DNA of 39,856 bases from DASZUC01 sp035547775 (lineage in GTDB: Bacteria; Patescibacteriota; Saccharimonadia; Saccharimonadales; UBA4665): positions 1 through 39,856 of the forward strand of contig DASZUC010000054.1 in NCBI GenBank assembly GCA_035547775.1, given 5' to 3'. The translations under genes and the position numbers were made by a program. Below are positions 21,937-30,520 of this stretch, piece after piece. How positions within the stretch are numbered: position 1 is the first letter of the stretch; every line of letters starts with the position of its first letter. The notes below the pieces were generated by a model. It worked only from the letters and a program-made list of their open reading frames with translations, had not been told where the DNA came from and did not search any database.

Positions 21937-21940
21937 TACT
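21935..21940 (+). promoter_or_regulatory. prfA -10 box
   Basis: TATACT with 11 bases to the ATG at 21952. It overlaps the T-run of the bL31 terminator. An SD-like AAGGAAAG lies in those 11 bases, so the start point decides whether the mRNA carries it. Confidence 0.5.
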
Positions 21941-21951
21941 AAGGAAAGACT

Positions 21952-23004
21952 ATGAACAATAAGGAACAAAGCTTACGCGACGAGCTAGCAGAGCTGGATG
22001 GAAAACTGGCTGATCCGGCTATTTATAGTGACTCTAGTTATCCCCGCCTGGCCAAGCGTAAAAGCCAGCTCGACGAGATTATTGCCCTTTTTGATGAGAA
22101 AGCTCGGCTGCAGTCTGCGAATGACCAGGCATCTGAACTAGCTACCGAAGAAGGAGAGCTTGCTGAGTTAGCTGAGATAGAACGCGTAGAGACAGCAGAA
22201 AAACTTAAGGAAGTTCACGCCAAGTTAGTTGATGCGCTCACTCCCCAAGACCCGAACAACGACCGCGATGTGATTATGGAAATTCGGGCCGCGGCCGGCG
22301 GCGATGAATCTTCCCTGTTCGCTGGCGAATTATATCGGATGTACGCCCGCTGGGCTGAAGCCCACGGTTTTAAGATTGAATTATTAAATGAATCACCCTC
22401 TGAAGCCGGTGGCTTCAAAGAAATCGTGTACGGTGTGCATGGCCCAGATGCCTATAAGAACTTGAAGTTTGAAGCTGGCGTGCACCGCGTGCAACGTGTA
22501 CCTGTTACCGAAAGTCAGGGCCGCATTCATACATCGACCGTCACGGTAGCCGTACTGCCCGAAGCCGAAGAAACCGACATCGAGATTGATCCAAACGACC
22601 TCCGGATTGATGTCTATCGCTCCGGGGGCCACGGCGGCCAATCGGTGAACACCACTGACTCCGCTGTGCGCATTACCCACGTGCCAACCGGCATTGTGGT
22701 CACCAACCAAGATGAAAAATCTCAAATTAAAAATAAGGCCAAGGCCATGAGCATTTTGCGAGCTCGCCTGCTCCAAGCCAAAATCGATGAAGAATCGGCC
22801 GCCCTGTCCGACGCCCGACGTAAATTAATTGGCTCTGGCGATCGTTCCGAAAAGATCCGCACCTATAACTTCCCCCAGGACCGCATTACCGATCACCGGA
22901 TTGGCTACTCACGCTCCAACATCCCCGGCGCCCTTGATGGCAATATCGATGATTTAATTGAAAACCTCCAAGCCGCCGAACACGAACTCCTCAGTGCGGA
23001 GTAA
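21952..23004 (+). CDS. prfA: Peptide chain release factor 1
   Basis: This 350-residue protein is RF1, which reads UAA and UAG. The GGQ peptidyl-tRNA hydrolysis motif is at 228-230 (SGGHGGQSVN) and the anticodon-like PxT motif is PVT at 184-186 within VHRVQRVPVTESQGRIHTS, which marks RF1 rather than RF2 (SPF). The N-terminal coiled helices span about residues 1-100. Length is normal. The prmC gene, whose product methylates the GGQ glutamine, lies about 1 kb downstream on the same strand, separated by two unknown genes. Confidence 0.97.
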   Translation: MNNKEQSLRDELAELDGKLADPAIYSDSSYPRLAKRKSQLDEIIALFDEKARLQSANDQASELATEEGELAELAEIERVETAEKLKEVHAKLVDALTPQDPNNDRDVIMEIRAAAGGDESSLFAGELYRMYARWAEAHGFKIELLNESPSEAGGFKEIVYGVHGPDAYKNLKFEAGVHRVQRVPVTESQGRIHTSTVTVAVLPEAEETDIEIDPNDLRIDVYRSGGHGGQSVNTTDSAVRITHVPTGIVVTNQDEKSQIKNKAKAMSILRARLLQAKIDEESAALSDARRKLIGSGDRSEKIRTYNFPQDRITDHRIGYSRSNIPGALDGNIDDLIENLQAAEHELLSAE

Positions 23005-23028
23005 GATTGTATTTATTATGATAGATTG

Positions 23029-23034
23029 TATAAT
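23029..23034 (+). promoter_or_regulatory. -10 box of the 133-aa paralog
   Basis: TATAAT with TTGTAT 16 bases upstream (23007-23012) and 6 bases to the ATG at 23041; a clear leaderless arrangement. Confidence 0.75.
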
Positions 23035-23040
23035 TTATTT

Positions 23041-23442
23041 ATGTCTGAGCTTTTGGAGCAGCCAATCTTTTCGCCAAGTTTTATGAGACTGATTCAACTC
23101 ATTGTTCACGACGTGCATGTACGGGGAGTGACCGATGACAGTCCTTATTGGGGCGAAAGATGTTTGAGCGGTGACGGTGATGAACGCCTCTTTACCGGAC
23201 TCAACCCCGAAGGCGGTGAACCTTTTAAATGGACAGACGAACACGGCAACAAGCGACAATCAATGATGATTGCCCACGCTAATATTTGGCAATACGCCCC
23301 TTATTCAGATCGTAAACCTGAAGCTGAATATCATACCCTTACCACTCAAGGTGAAGTAATTGCCACCATCAATTACAGGCGCTACGCGCAAGTACTTTCA
23401 GATAGCGAGATTGACCATTTAGCCCAGCGGATAGCAGCCTAG
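23041..23442 (+). CDS. Hypothetical protein, 133 aa (first of a tandem paralog pair)
   Basis: Not a family I recognise. It is soluble in appearance, without signal peptide or membrane helix. Features shared with the next gene are an N-terminal amphipathic helix (F..SFMRLIQLIVHDVHVRG), a central GGEPF, EYHTLTTQGEV, and a C-terminal helix SEIDHLAQRIAA. The ATG at 23041 is preferred over an in-frame TTG at 23026, since that TTG overlaps the TATAAT box and the mRNA should begin at the ATG. It may be a small regulatory or binding protein; no catalytic motif is visible. Confidence 0.75.
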   Translation: MSELLEQPIFSPSFMRLIQLIVHDVHVRGVTDDSPYWGERCLSGDGDERLFTGLNPEGGEPFKWTDEHGNKRQSMMIAHANIWQYAPYSDRKPEAEYHTLTTQGEVIATINYRRYAQVLSDSEIDHLAQRIAA

Positions 23443-23446
23443 CACT

Positions 23447-23452
23447 TATACT
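23447..23452 (+). promoter_or_regulatory. -10 box of the 151-aa paralog
   Basis: TATACT lies 6 bases before the ATG at 23459, within the 16-base gap between the two paralogous genes. The second copy thus has its own promoter. Confidence 0.6.
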
Positions 23453-23458
23453 AATATC

Positions 23459-23914
23459 ATGACTATCGAGCAACGTTTCTACCCTGAAGAGTGGTCCGAA
23501 GGCTTTCGGAAGTTAGCGAACCTGTTAGTGCGCGAAGTCGCCACCCAGCCACGGAACGAGTTTTCGACCCCTGAGTCGCCTCGTTCCGAACGCCTGACAG
23601 ATGTCGTTGACGAACGGGGCCAGCTGACCATCCATTCCGGAATGGAGCATGAAGGCGGTAGACCGTACACCTGTTACGGCGAAGCTGACGACGACCCCGT
23701 CCATATTCAGCAATTCGGCTTACTGGTACTGCAATACGGCAAGCTACCCTACCCGCTACACACCGTGTCCGAGTACAACCACCTTACAACTGATGGCAAA
23801 GTCTGGCAAAAAGTCGTCTCCCCGTGGCGTGAGCATCAAGATCTCAATCAACCCTTACACCTCCTCGAAGAGGAAGAAATTGTTCATCTAGCAGTCACGC
23901 TAGATGCAGCCTGA
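23459..23914 (+). CDS. Hypothetical protein, 151 aa (second of a tandem paralog pair)
   Basis: Paralog of the gene before it: W.EGFRKLANLLVREVATQP at the N-terminus, GGRPYT in the centre, EYNHLTTDGKVW and a C-terminal EEEIVHLAVTLDAA line up with the corresponding parts of the first protein. It has a longer acidic middle. No known domain is apparent. The gene ends in TGA and is followed by 120 bases of non-coding DNA before prmC that contain a small inverted repeat (TCTTGA/TCAAGA) but no clear terminator. Confidence 0.76.
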   Translation: MTIEQRFYPEEWSEGFRKLANLLVREVATQPRNEFSTPESPRSERLTDVVDERGQLTIHSGMEHEGGRPYTCYGEADDDPVHIQQFGLLVLQYGKLPYPLHTVSEYNHLTTDGKVWQKVVSPWREHQDLNQPLHLLEEEEIVHLAVTLDAA

Positions 23915-24034
23915 TTATGACAGTCTTGATCACCAGCTCAAGATATGCTGGGGTATTCACTCTACTGACTAAGCTAGCTAAAAATAATTTTGCGACATGG
24001 AATATTAACGTATGACGTGGAAAAAGATAGCTCA

Positions 24035-24865
24035 ATGACAATTAGTACTTGGTTGAAAAGTACCGAACTAGAATTGGTTCAAGCTGGCATTGGCACAGCT
24101 CATTTAGATGCGCTCGTACTACTCGAAGATGTGACGGGCATTGGCCGCGCTCGCCTACTGGCTGAGCCCAATCAGGAAATTACCTCTGACCAACTAGCTA
24201 CGCTCGAAAAATTGCTCAAACGACGCGTTCAGCACGAACCACTAGCTTATGTGCGCGGTCGGACTGAATTTTATGGTCGCAATTTTGTAGTCACGCCAGC
24301 CGTTCTGGAACCCCGGCCCGAGTCCGAAACGATGATCGATCTGCTAAAGTCATATGTCATACCCGCCCTCAAACGGGAGTTTGGGCAAAAAGAGCTGCAC
24401 ATTGCCGACGTTGGTACTGGCAGTGGTGCGCTGGGCATTACAGCCAAATTAGAGCTCCCTGAGGTGTCTGTAGAGCTGCTTGAAATCGATTCCAAAGCTC
24501 TCAAAATTGCTAAAATCAATGTAGATTTACACACAACAAGTATTGTTATCACACCTAGCGATCTTTTAGCCGGTTCACGTACCGATTTTGACGTTTTACT
24601 ATGCAATCTGCCTTATGTACCAGATGATTATCATATAAACACAAGTGCTATGCATGAGCCTACATTGGCAATTTTTGGTGGCCCAGATGGTCTGGATTTG
24701 TATCGTAAGCTCTTTAAACAAGCTCAAAAACGTCCCTTCCAACCGTTGTATATTTTGACAGAGGCTTTACCGCCGCAGCATAACGCTCTAGCGAAGATTG
24801 CTACTGCTCACGGCTACCATTTACAACAAACGGATGACTTTATTCAGCTGTTTCGTAAAGCCTAG
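24035..24865 (+). CDS. prmC: Release factor glutamine methyltransferase PrmC
   Basis: This 276-residue protein should methylate the glutamine of the GGQ motif in release factors using S-adenosylmethionine. Motif I is DVGTGSG at 125-131. The substrate motif, NPPY in most family members, is NLPY at 191-194, a leucine replacing the first proline. The N-terminal helical domain includes TAHLDALVLLEDVTGIGRARLLA and the linker RRVQHEPLAYVRGRTEFYGRNF. The ATG at 24035 fits the family N-terminus better than the in-frame TTG at 23990. It shares the strand with prfA, its expected substrate, though not the transcript. Confidence 0.93.
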   Translation: MTISTWLKSTELELVQAGIGTAHLDALVLLEDVTGIGRARLLAEPNQEITSDQLATLEKLLKRRVQHEPLAYVRGRTEFYGRNFVVTPAVLEPRPESETMIDLLKSYVIPALKREFGQKELHIADVGTGSGALGITAKLELPEVSVELLEIDSKALKIAKINVDLHTTSIVITPSDLLAGSRTDFDVLLCNLPYVPDDYHINTSAMHEPTLAIFGGPDGLDLYRKLFKQAQKRPFQPLYILTEALPPQHNALAKIATAHGYHLQQTDDFIQLFRKA

Positions 24866-25089
24866 ATATACATTGAACACTCAGAATCTGAGTACTAATA
24901 GTACTGTTTTGTATAGCCAAATAACCGGTGGCTGAGCTTAAAGCCAATGCGAAAAGTGCTTGTTTCTTATTGTTCTGGTAAGCACTTAGCCGAGTTCCGT
25001 GTGGCAGGGTGAGCAAATACACAACAAATTACAGTCCATCGACACATGCCTCAACTCACCTTTTTCTTGATCGTATACAAAAAGTATAA
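24866..25089. other. Structured non-coding gap between prmC and htrA
   Basis: This 224-base stretch lies between convergent genes and has no convincing ORF. It holds several inverted repeats: ACTCAG/CTGAGT, AGTACT/AGTACT, AGCCA/TGGCT and AAGTGCTT/AAGCACTT. On the plus strand GGTGAG/CTCACC (25008-25060) is followed by TTTTTCTT and resembles the long-loop terminators at 19.2 and 19.9 kb, so a plus-strand transcript probably ends at about 25068. It may be the prmC 3' UTR or a small RNA. It does not match tmRNA, 6S, RNase P or SRP RNA signatures. Confidence 0.35.
25008..25068 (+). terminator. Probable long-loop terminator
   Basis: GGTGAG (25008-25013) and CTCACC (25055-25060) with a 41-base loop, followed directly by TTTTTCTT. 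The design matches the terminators after genes A and B. Confidence 0.45.
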
Positions 25090-26400
25090 CTAATTGGGCA
25101 TCGTACCGAGCGTCACATTCAAGTGAATCGTCTTACCATTACGTAAAACCGTTAGGCCAATCCTATCCCCTGCTTGATGTTGATCAATCAGGCTCGTTAG
25201 GCTGTGGTTCTGATCTATTTTGGCCCCATTAACAGCGGTAATGATATCTTTTACTTTGAGGCCAGCTTTTGCAGCCGGACCGTTAGCGATGACTGACGGT
25301 GTGCTCGAATCATTACTCTGAGCAATGAACGCACCACTATTTGTACTCAAGTTGTATTCATCGGCTACATCGGCAGTGAGCGGAATGTAACGTACGCCTA
25401 AGTAAGGCCTGGAAAACTTACCCGTCTTCAGCACTTGCTTGATCAGGCCTTGGACGTCATTCACTGGAATGGCAAAGCCAATACTCTGGGCATCGCCGGC
25501 AATCGCCGTGTTAATGCCGATCACCTGCCCGTTGAGATTAACCAATGGCCCGCCAGAGTTCCCCTCATTAATTGCTGCGTCAGTCTGAAATAAATCATCG
25601 AGATCTTCCCCGCTGGAGCTATCACCCGAGCTATCACTGGCTTGCACGCTGCGACCATAACCCGAAATGATGCCGCTCGTTACGGTGTTCTGGAATTGAC
25701 CCAGCGCATTACCAATAGCTACCACATCATCACCTACCTGCACCGTACTCGAATCACCAATCACCGCCGGCTTGAGAGTGTGTCCTTGTAAGTTGTTTAT
25801 CTTGAGGAAGGCGATGTCCAGACTATCACTACTGCTAGTGCGGCCAATCACCGACACATCCTTCAGCTCAGTGCCATCACTCAAAGTCACGCTCACTTTA
25901 GTCGTGCCTTCGGGTACAACGTGACGATTCGTCATAATAATACCGCTTTTACTTAAGATGACACCGGTGCCGGCGGCTTCCTCTTGCTCAGGCTGCGAAA
26001 AGCCAAATAGCCCGAAACCACCGCTATCGCTCGAGCTCGCCGTAATATCAACGTTCACGCTCACTACACTGGGGCCCACCATCTTGGCAATCTGATTGAT
26101 TAACTCACTCTGGTTGGTGACAATCTTCTTGCCACCACTTAGGCTGCTGCTAAATAGACCACTGTCTTCGTGATGATTCTCCAGCCACGCCCCACCAAAA
26201 CCACTGGCGCCAGCCACCACCATAAAAGCAACCGCTACCACGCCATATCGCCACTGACCACTTGGAGTCTTAAGCTGTGGTCGCGGTAAAGTCGGCACCG
26301 TAAAGCTCACCGTCCGCCCGTTAGCAGACACTTTATCGCTCGAAACGCTATAGCTCGCGTCTGCCTGACTATCTGATGATTCGCGTGAACCAGCACTCAT
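25090..26400 (-). CDS. htrA: HtrA/DegP-family serine protease, membrane-anchored
   Basis: This 436-residue protein is an envelope quality-control protease of the HtrA (S1C) family. A cytoplasmic tail of about 50 residues and one membrane helix (RYGVVAVAFMVVAGASGFGG) precede a trypsin-like domain with the triad H160 (TNRHVV), D195 (DSLDIAF) and S282 (GNSGGP). One PDZ domain ends the protein (GLKVKDIITAVNGAKI). An alanine/serine-rich linker follows the helix. The ATG at 26400 has GGGAGG about 7 bases upstream. It is 22 bases after the stop of the polytopic protein gene, in a probable operon with it and the LCP gene. Confidence 0.96.
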   Translation of the reverse strand: MSAGSRESSDSQADASYSVSSDKVSANGRTVSFTVPTLPRPQLKTPSGQWRYGVVAVAFMVVAGASGFGGAWLENHHEDSGLFSSSLSGGKKIVTNQSELINQIAKMVGPSVVSVNVDITASSSDSGGFGLFGFSQPEQEEAAGTGVILSKSGIIMTNRHVVPEGTTKVSVTLSDGTELKDVSVIGRTSSSDSLDIAFLKINNLQGHTLKPAVIGDSSTVQVGDDVVAIGNALGQFQNTVTSGIISGYGRSVQASDSSGDSSSGEDLDDLFQTDAAINEGNSGGPLVNLNGQVIGINTAIAGDAQSIGFAIPVNDVQGLIKQVLKTGKFSRPYLGVRYIPLTADVADEYNLSTNSGAFIAQSNDSSTPSVIANGPAAKAGLKVKDIITAVNGAKIDQNHSLTSLIDQHQAGDRIGLTVLRNGKTIHLNVTLGTMPN

Positions 26401-26422
26401 ACACTACCTCCCGAATTACGAT

Positions 26423-27178
26423 TTACTGAATGACTTTGTCGCCCCAGTCGGAAAAGACCAGGATTACGAGCACAATTGCCACCATAATAAAGACAAACTG
26501 TCGCCTCAAGCCTTTGCTCAGGCGATCAGTGTGGTCGAAATAATAGAGTACAGCCAAGCCATAACCAAGCGCGGTGAGCAGTAACGTAGGCTGAGCCACT
26601 TGGCGATAGAATAGCAACCAGTGGCCGAGTAGCCAGGCTAACGCCGCCCCGAAGTAGGCCCATACATAGGCCAAGAGCCGGGCGTAGGGTTCATCAAATT
26701 CATCAAAGAAGTGACGAGCGGCCAAAAAACAGATGAGGCCACTCATGAGGGTCAGTCCATAGAGAGGTCCGTTCATCCAGACCAAGTACAGCGCCATCAG
26801 CGCACAGAACTGACCAATAAAGGCCTGGGCCGACGTCATCACCAGGCCGGTTGCTGGTTTGATAGCAATCAGCCAGCCAGCGTATAAGACCATCCAGATC
26901 AATTGCCAGAGTACACTGGCGCTATGAGTCATAAATAAGACGATGCTCAGACCCACCATCAAGTCCACCGCGTTCGCGCGGATGTTGGCGGGCCAGAATC
27001 GAGGACGCACGGCAAACATACGCCACTTACTTAACACGACGATACTTAGAGCCAGCTGAACAAAGCCTAAGCGTACCAAAATAAAGATCAGTACCGGCAG
27101 CACTACCTGCAAAATCACATGCAGGATATGTGCAAAGCCGCTAGCTGGTTTAAGTTTGCGAAGAAGTGGTTGCATCAC
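26423..27178 (-). CDS. Polytopic membrane protein, 251 aa
   Basis: I cannot name a family. The protein has about eight hydrophobic helices and few charged residues; short loops carry FDEFDEPYAR and DHTDRLSKGLRR. There is no signature for a transporter or enzyme. Its start overlaps the end of the LCP gene by 29 bases (26 if the second ATG is used), so translation is coupled. The context between an LCP protein and HtrA suggests an envelope role, for example with cell-wall polymer attachment or secreted protein handling, but this is inference. Confidence 0.8.
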   Translation of the reverse strand: MMQPLLRKLKPASGFAHILHVILQVVLPVLIFILVRLGFVQLALSIVVLSKWRMFAVRPRFWPANIRANAVDLMVGLSIVLFMTHSASVLWQLIWMVLYAGWLIAIKPATGLVMTSAQAFIGQFCALMALYLVWMNGPLYGLTLMSGLICFLAARHFFDEFDEPYARLLAYVWAYFGAALAWLLGHWLLFYRQVAQPTLLLTALGYGLAVLYYFDHTDRLSKGLRRQFVFIMVAIVLVILVFSDWGDKVIQ

Positions 27179-28814
27179 TACCTACTATGATAACAAATGC
27201 CGCCCCTTTGGACTTGATCTGGGAATCTGGTAGCTTGTTGACCGTGTGCGTATTAAAGCGTTGTTCCAGATAGTGAGCGGTGTATTTATTCTGATCGTGA
27301 CTGAGGTCAATGACCGTTGTTTGAGCATAATCACCAGTGGGCGCATCGGCCGCCCCAATAATGTTATAGCCGTAACTTTTGAGCTTTTTACTGGTAGTTG
27401 TGGCCAGGCCGGCTTGATCAGTGCCGTTCAGAACTAAAATTGGCGCGTGTTCTTTTAAGATGAAACCATCGGGTAACTGAGTGCGGATATAAGCCTGAAT
27501 GGCATGATAATTAAACAGACCAGCCGTCGGTAAATCGATAGATTGTCCGTTCATATTGCCAGTTGTAATATAGTGATTACTGCCATCGGCCAGCCCCACA
27601 GACTTGGTATTGCCGTCGCTCACCTGCTTCACGATGCTGTAAAGGCGGCTGGCTTCACTAATACTCAAATCACTGGCCACGTTATTACCAAAACTATTGA
27701 TCAATCCCGATATTTTCAGCGGGTTACTCAGCGTACCTAAGCTCTCGGCCTTGGCTTTGAGCGCCAGCAACAGTTGGCGTTGGCGCTGCGAACGCGCAAA
27801 ATCACTACTGGTTTCTCGCGACCGAGCATATATTAAAGCGGTATGCCCGCTAAAATGATGCACACCAGCCGAAGCTAGCACCGGGTCACCGTGGTTTTCC
27901 CAAGCCATCGTTGGATCAACCAATGGGGTCTTAACATCAATTGTCACACCGCCGACAGTATCGACCGCTTGTTGGAAGGCCTGGAAGTCAACAATCATAT
28001 TGTAATGAATGGTGATACCAAGCACACCCTCCACCACCTGGTCGACCTCTTGAAAACCAGCCTGAATAGCTTGAGAATTGGTGCTACCGGGCGCAACTTT
28101 ACCGAGGTAATTAAACTCACCCGTTTCCCAAGCAGCGTTGACTTTCATTACCCCCTGGTCGGGAATATCTACCCAGAGATCACGCGGCACACTAATGAGT
28201 GACTCGGTATGGTTGACGGGATCAATGCTGGCCACCATGATGGTGTCAGTCAGATCGGGACCTTCGTGATCACCCCCACCTCGACCTAATAATAAGACGT
28301 TAATGCGCCCATCGCCCTCGCCCTTCAACAGATTGGGATTGACGTTGGCCTGTAGAGCCGCCACGGGTGCGGCCCCACCATGAAACGCTTTGTGCAATTT
28401 AATGTAGCCTTGGGCAACCAGGAGGCCACCGATAGCCAAAACTAACACCACCGTGGCGACAGCACCTCGGAACAGCCAGTGCCGAATCGTTTCCAGGCGC
28501 CGGCCACGCATGGCAATACCGAAATGTAGCGCCGGGCTCGGTTCACCGGGTACAGTCATATCAATAGGTGGCAAGTGGCGCGGTGGAGTCGGAGCAGTCT
28601 CAGTTACTGGCGCCGGAGCCGCTACCTGCACAGGCACCACCTCAGCCACCGATTCTACTGGCTCAGGCATAACCGCTGGAGCTGGCACCGTCGGCTCTTC
28701 GATCGTTGGGTGCTCGGGCACAGACTTCGCCACAAGTAAGGAGTCTGCGAAGGTGTTTTGTGTTATGGGGCGTTGTGTTTGTGTTGTACGCCGTCTAAAA
28801 CGTGACCGGTCCAT
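27150..28814 (-). CDS. LytR-CpsA-Psr (LCP) family protein with LytR_C domain
   Basis: This 554-residue protein should transfer lipid-linked glycopolymers to peptidoglycan. A proline/valine-rich cytoplasmic tail of about 105 residues leads to a membrane helix (AVATVVLVLAIGGLLVAQGY). The LCP domain follows with DLTDTIMVASIDP, SLISVPRDLWVDIP, KVNAAWETG and HFSGHTALIYARSRETSSDFARSQRQ, the arginine-rich motifs that bind the pyrophosphate. A C-terminal LytR_C domain (ILVLNGTDQAGLA, YNIIGAADAP) completes it. The ATG at 28814 has TATACT (28831-28836) and TTTACA (28855-28860) upstream with an 18-base spacer. It is divergent from lepB. Confidence 0.94.
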   Translation of the reverse strand: MDRSRFRRRTTQTQRPITQNTFADSLLVAKSVPEHPTIEEPTVPAPAVMPEPVESVAEVVPVQVAAPAPVTETAPTPPRHLPPIDMTVPGEPSPALHFGIAMRGRRLETIRHWLFRGAVATVVLVLAIGGLLVAQGYIKLHKAFHGGAAPVAALQANVNPNLLKGEGDGRINVLLLGRGGGDHEGPDLTDTIMVASIDPVNHTESLISVPRDLWVDIPDQGVMKVNAAWETGEFNYLGKVAPGSTNSQAIQAGFQEVDQVVEGVLGITIHYNMIVDFQAFQQAVDTVGGVTIDVKTPLVDPTMAWENHGDPVLASAGVHHFSGHTALIYARSRETSSDFARSQRQRQLLLALKAKAESLGTLSNPLKISGLINSFGNNVASDLSISEASRLYSIVKQVSDGNTKSVGLADGSNHYITTGNMNGQSIDLPTAGLFNYHAIQAYIRTQLPDGFILKEHAPILVLNGTDQAGLATTTSKKLKSYGYNIIGAADAPTGDYAQTTVIDLSHDQNKYTAHYLEQRFNTHTVNKLPDSQIKSKGAAFVIIVGSDATTSSQT

Positions 28815-28830
28815 CTCTAAACTAGCCTTA

Positions 28831-28900
28831 AGTATAGATCACATACCGCTTATGTGTAAAGACCGTATCTCAGGTTATCGGCTGATCGGTATGGTATAGT
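28831..28900. promoter_or_regulatory. Divergent promoters of the LCP gene and lepB
   Basis: Minus strand: TTTACA (28855-28860) and TATACT (28831-28836), spacer 18. Plus strand: TATAGT (28895-28900) with 10 bases to the lepB ATG at 28911. Confidence 0.6.
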
Positions 28901-28910
28901 GGGAGCTTGT

Positions 28911-29588
28911 ATGGATAACCCAACCCCAGTTTCACCCACCCCGCCCATCACTCACCAGCCACAACCAGCTACTAGTGGTCATGGTTCGGGTGACCGCAAG
29001 GAATCTGGCCCCTGGCGACAACTACTTGCTACCTTCGGTATCTTAGCCAGCGCTGCCCTGATTGCTGTGCTATTGATTAGCTTCGTCTTCCGCTCCTACG
29101 AGGTCAGTGGGCCTAGCATGCAAAACACTCTCCACGATCGCGATAAACTAATTATCTGGAAATTGCCCCGTACTTGGGCTCGAATTACCGGGCACCCTTA
29201 CATTCCGAAGCGTGGTGATATCGTGGTTTTCACCGAGAGTGGTCTGAGTGAATTTTATCAGACCGATACCAAACAGCTCATCAAGCGCGTTATCGGCTTG
29301 CCCGGCGATCGCGTCACCATCAAAAACGATCGCTACGTCATCTATAATCAACAGCATCCCGATGGTTTTGACCCAGATATCACCCTGCCTTACTTCAATC
29401 ACGGCAAAAACCTTCCCAAAACCACCGGTAATGTTGATGTTACACTGGGCTCCGACCAAGTCTTTGTGTCAGGTGACAACCGCGGCAATTCTCTCGACTC
29501 ACGCAACTTCGGCCCGATTAACGCTAATCAAATAATTGGTCAACTGATTATCCGAGTTGTCCCCATCAGCGACGCCAAAAGCTTCTAG
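28911..29588 (+). CDS. lepB: Signal peptidase I
   Basis: This 225-residue enzyme removes signal peptides from exported proteins. One membrane helix (LLATFGILASAALIAVLLISF) is followed by the catalytic serine S69 in GPSM and the general-base lysine K125 in LIKRVIGLPGD, and by VFVSGDNRGNSLDSRNFG, the conserved box E region. A polar, proline-rich tail of about 35 residues lies on the cytoplasmic side. The ATG at 28911 (MDNPTP) is preferred over an in-frame GTG at 28899, since the -10 box overlaps the latter. It is the expected processing enzyme for the secreted proteins at 32-40 kb. Confidence 0.95.
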   Translation: MDNPTPVSPTPPITHQPQPATSGHGSGDRKESGPWRQLLATFGILASAALIAVLLISFVFRSYEVSGPSMQNTLHDRDKLIIWKLPRTWARITGHPYIPKRGDIVVFTESGLSEFYQTDTKQLIKRVIGLPGDRVTIKNDRYVIYNQQHPDGFDPDITLPYFNHGKNLPKTTGNVDVTLGSDQVFVSGDNRGNSLDSRNFGPINANQIIGQLIIRVVPISDAKSF

Positions 29589-29635
29589 AGATAGACGTTA
29601 ACTGACCCCTAAAACCTAGTTACTAATCACTATGT

Positions 29636-29641
29636 TAGAAT
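29636..29641 (+). promoter_or_regulatory. parB -10 box, leaderless start
   Basis: TAGAAT with 6 bases to the parB ATG at 29648; no SD. Confidence 0.55.
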
Positions 29642-29647
29642 GTGGGC

Positions 29648-30517
29648 ATGAGTTCCACACCAAAACGGGGTCTCGGCCGGGGGTTTGAAGCCTTACTACC
29701 AAGTGATTTCGACAAGACCAGTCTGCTATCCCCCAGTGACCGGATTGAAAAAATTCCCGTCAAACAACTCCAACCCAGCCCGTATCAACCGCGCCGCCAC
29801 TTCGATGATACGGCGTTAAACGAATTAGCCGCTTCCATTAAGCGCCATGGCATCGTCCAGCCACTTGTGGTCACCCCCGCTAAAGATGGCGTTTACACCT
29901 TAGTCGCCGGCGAGCGCCGGTGGCGAGCCGCGCAATTAGCCAAGCTCGACACCGTCCCGGCCGTGGTGCGCGATCGCGCTGCCCTCGAACAATTAGAGGT
30001 TGCGCTGATTGAAAACGTCCAACGTGTCGACCTCAGCCCACTCGAACAAGCTCTGAGTGTCCAGCGTTTGCACGATCAGTTTTCTTTATCATATGAAGCC
30101 ATCGCCACTCGTCTCGGCAAAGCCACTTCCACCGTTCATAACATCGTTCGCCTGTTGCAGCTACCGGAAGCCGCCCAAACCGCTCTGCAAAATGGCAAGA
30201 TCAGCGAAGGTCATGCCCGCGCCCTCTTAGCTCTCAAAGACGATGTCGAACGCCAAACTTATCTGTTACAGACTATTATTGAACAAGGTTGGAATGTTCG
30301 CCAAGCCGAGCGGTTTGTGAGCAGCGTGAAGGCCGGCATCAAGAAAACCAGTGCCGTGCATCAACGTGTTAACACCGAAACCCCGGCCACTAAAGCCTTA
30401 GCTAAACGCCTCGGCACCCCCGTTCAAGTCCGTCGCATGGCTCACGGTGGTAAATTAGAGATCAGCTTCAAGTCTGATGATGAGCTCGAACACATCATCC
30501 AGCGCCTCGGCCAGTAA
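29648..30517 (+). CDS. parB: Chromosome partitioning protein ParB
   Basis: This 289-residue protein is ParB/Spo0J, the CTPase clamp that loads at parS. GRGFEALL at the N-terminus, QPSPYQPRRHFDDTALNELAASIKRHGIVQPLVV, AGERRWRAAQLA and ENVQRVDLSPLEQALSVQRL follow the family order, then an HTH around YEAIATRLGKATSTVHNIVRLLQLP. The C-terminal dimerisation domain is present. The ATG at 29648 (MSSTPKRGLGRG) is chosen over a GTG two codons upstream because TAGAAT ends 6 bases before it. The gene converges with parA; their stop codons are 3 bases apart. Confidence 0.95.
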   Translation: MSSTPKRGLGRGFEALLPSDFDKTSLLSPSDRIEKIPVKQLQPSPYQPRRHFDDTALNELAASIKRHGIVQPLVVTPAKDGVYTLVAGERRWRAAQLAKLDTVPAVVRDRAALEQLEVALIENVQRVDLSPLEQALSVQRLHDQFSLSYEAIATRLGKATSTVHNIVRLLQLPEAAQTALQNGKISEGHARALLALKDDVERQTYLLQTIIEQGWNVRQAERFVSSVKAGIKKTSAVHQRVNTETPATKALAKRLGTPVQVRRMAHGGKLEISFKSDDELEHIIQRLGQ

Positions 30518-30520
30518 TTG

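Noticed and set aside
24840..25022. Minus-strand frame of 60 codons in the prmC-htrA gap
   Set aside because: No SD or promoter, overlaps the prmC 3' end, and its sequence is explained by the inverted repeats in the gap.
24866..25089. tmRNA, 6S, RNase P or SRP RNA in the gap after prmC
   Set aside because: None of the conserved sequence blocks of these RNAs could be seen on either strand.
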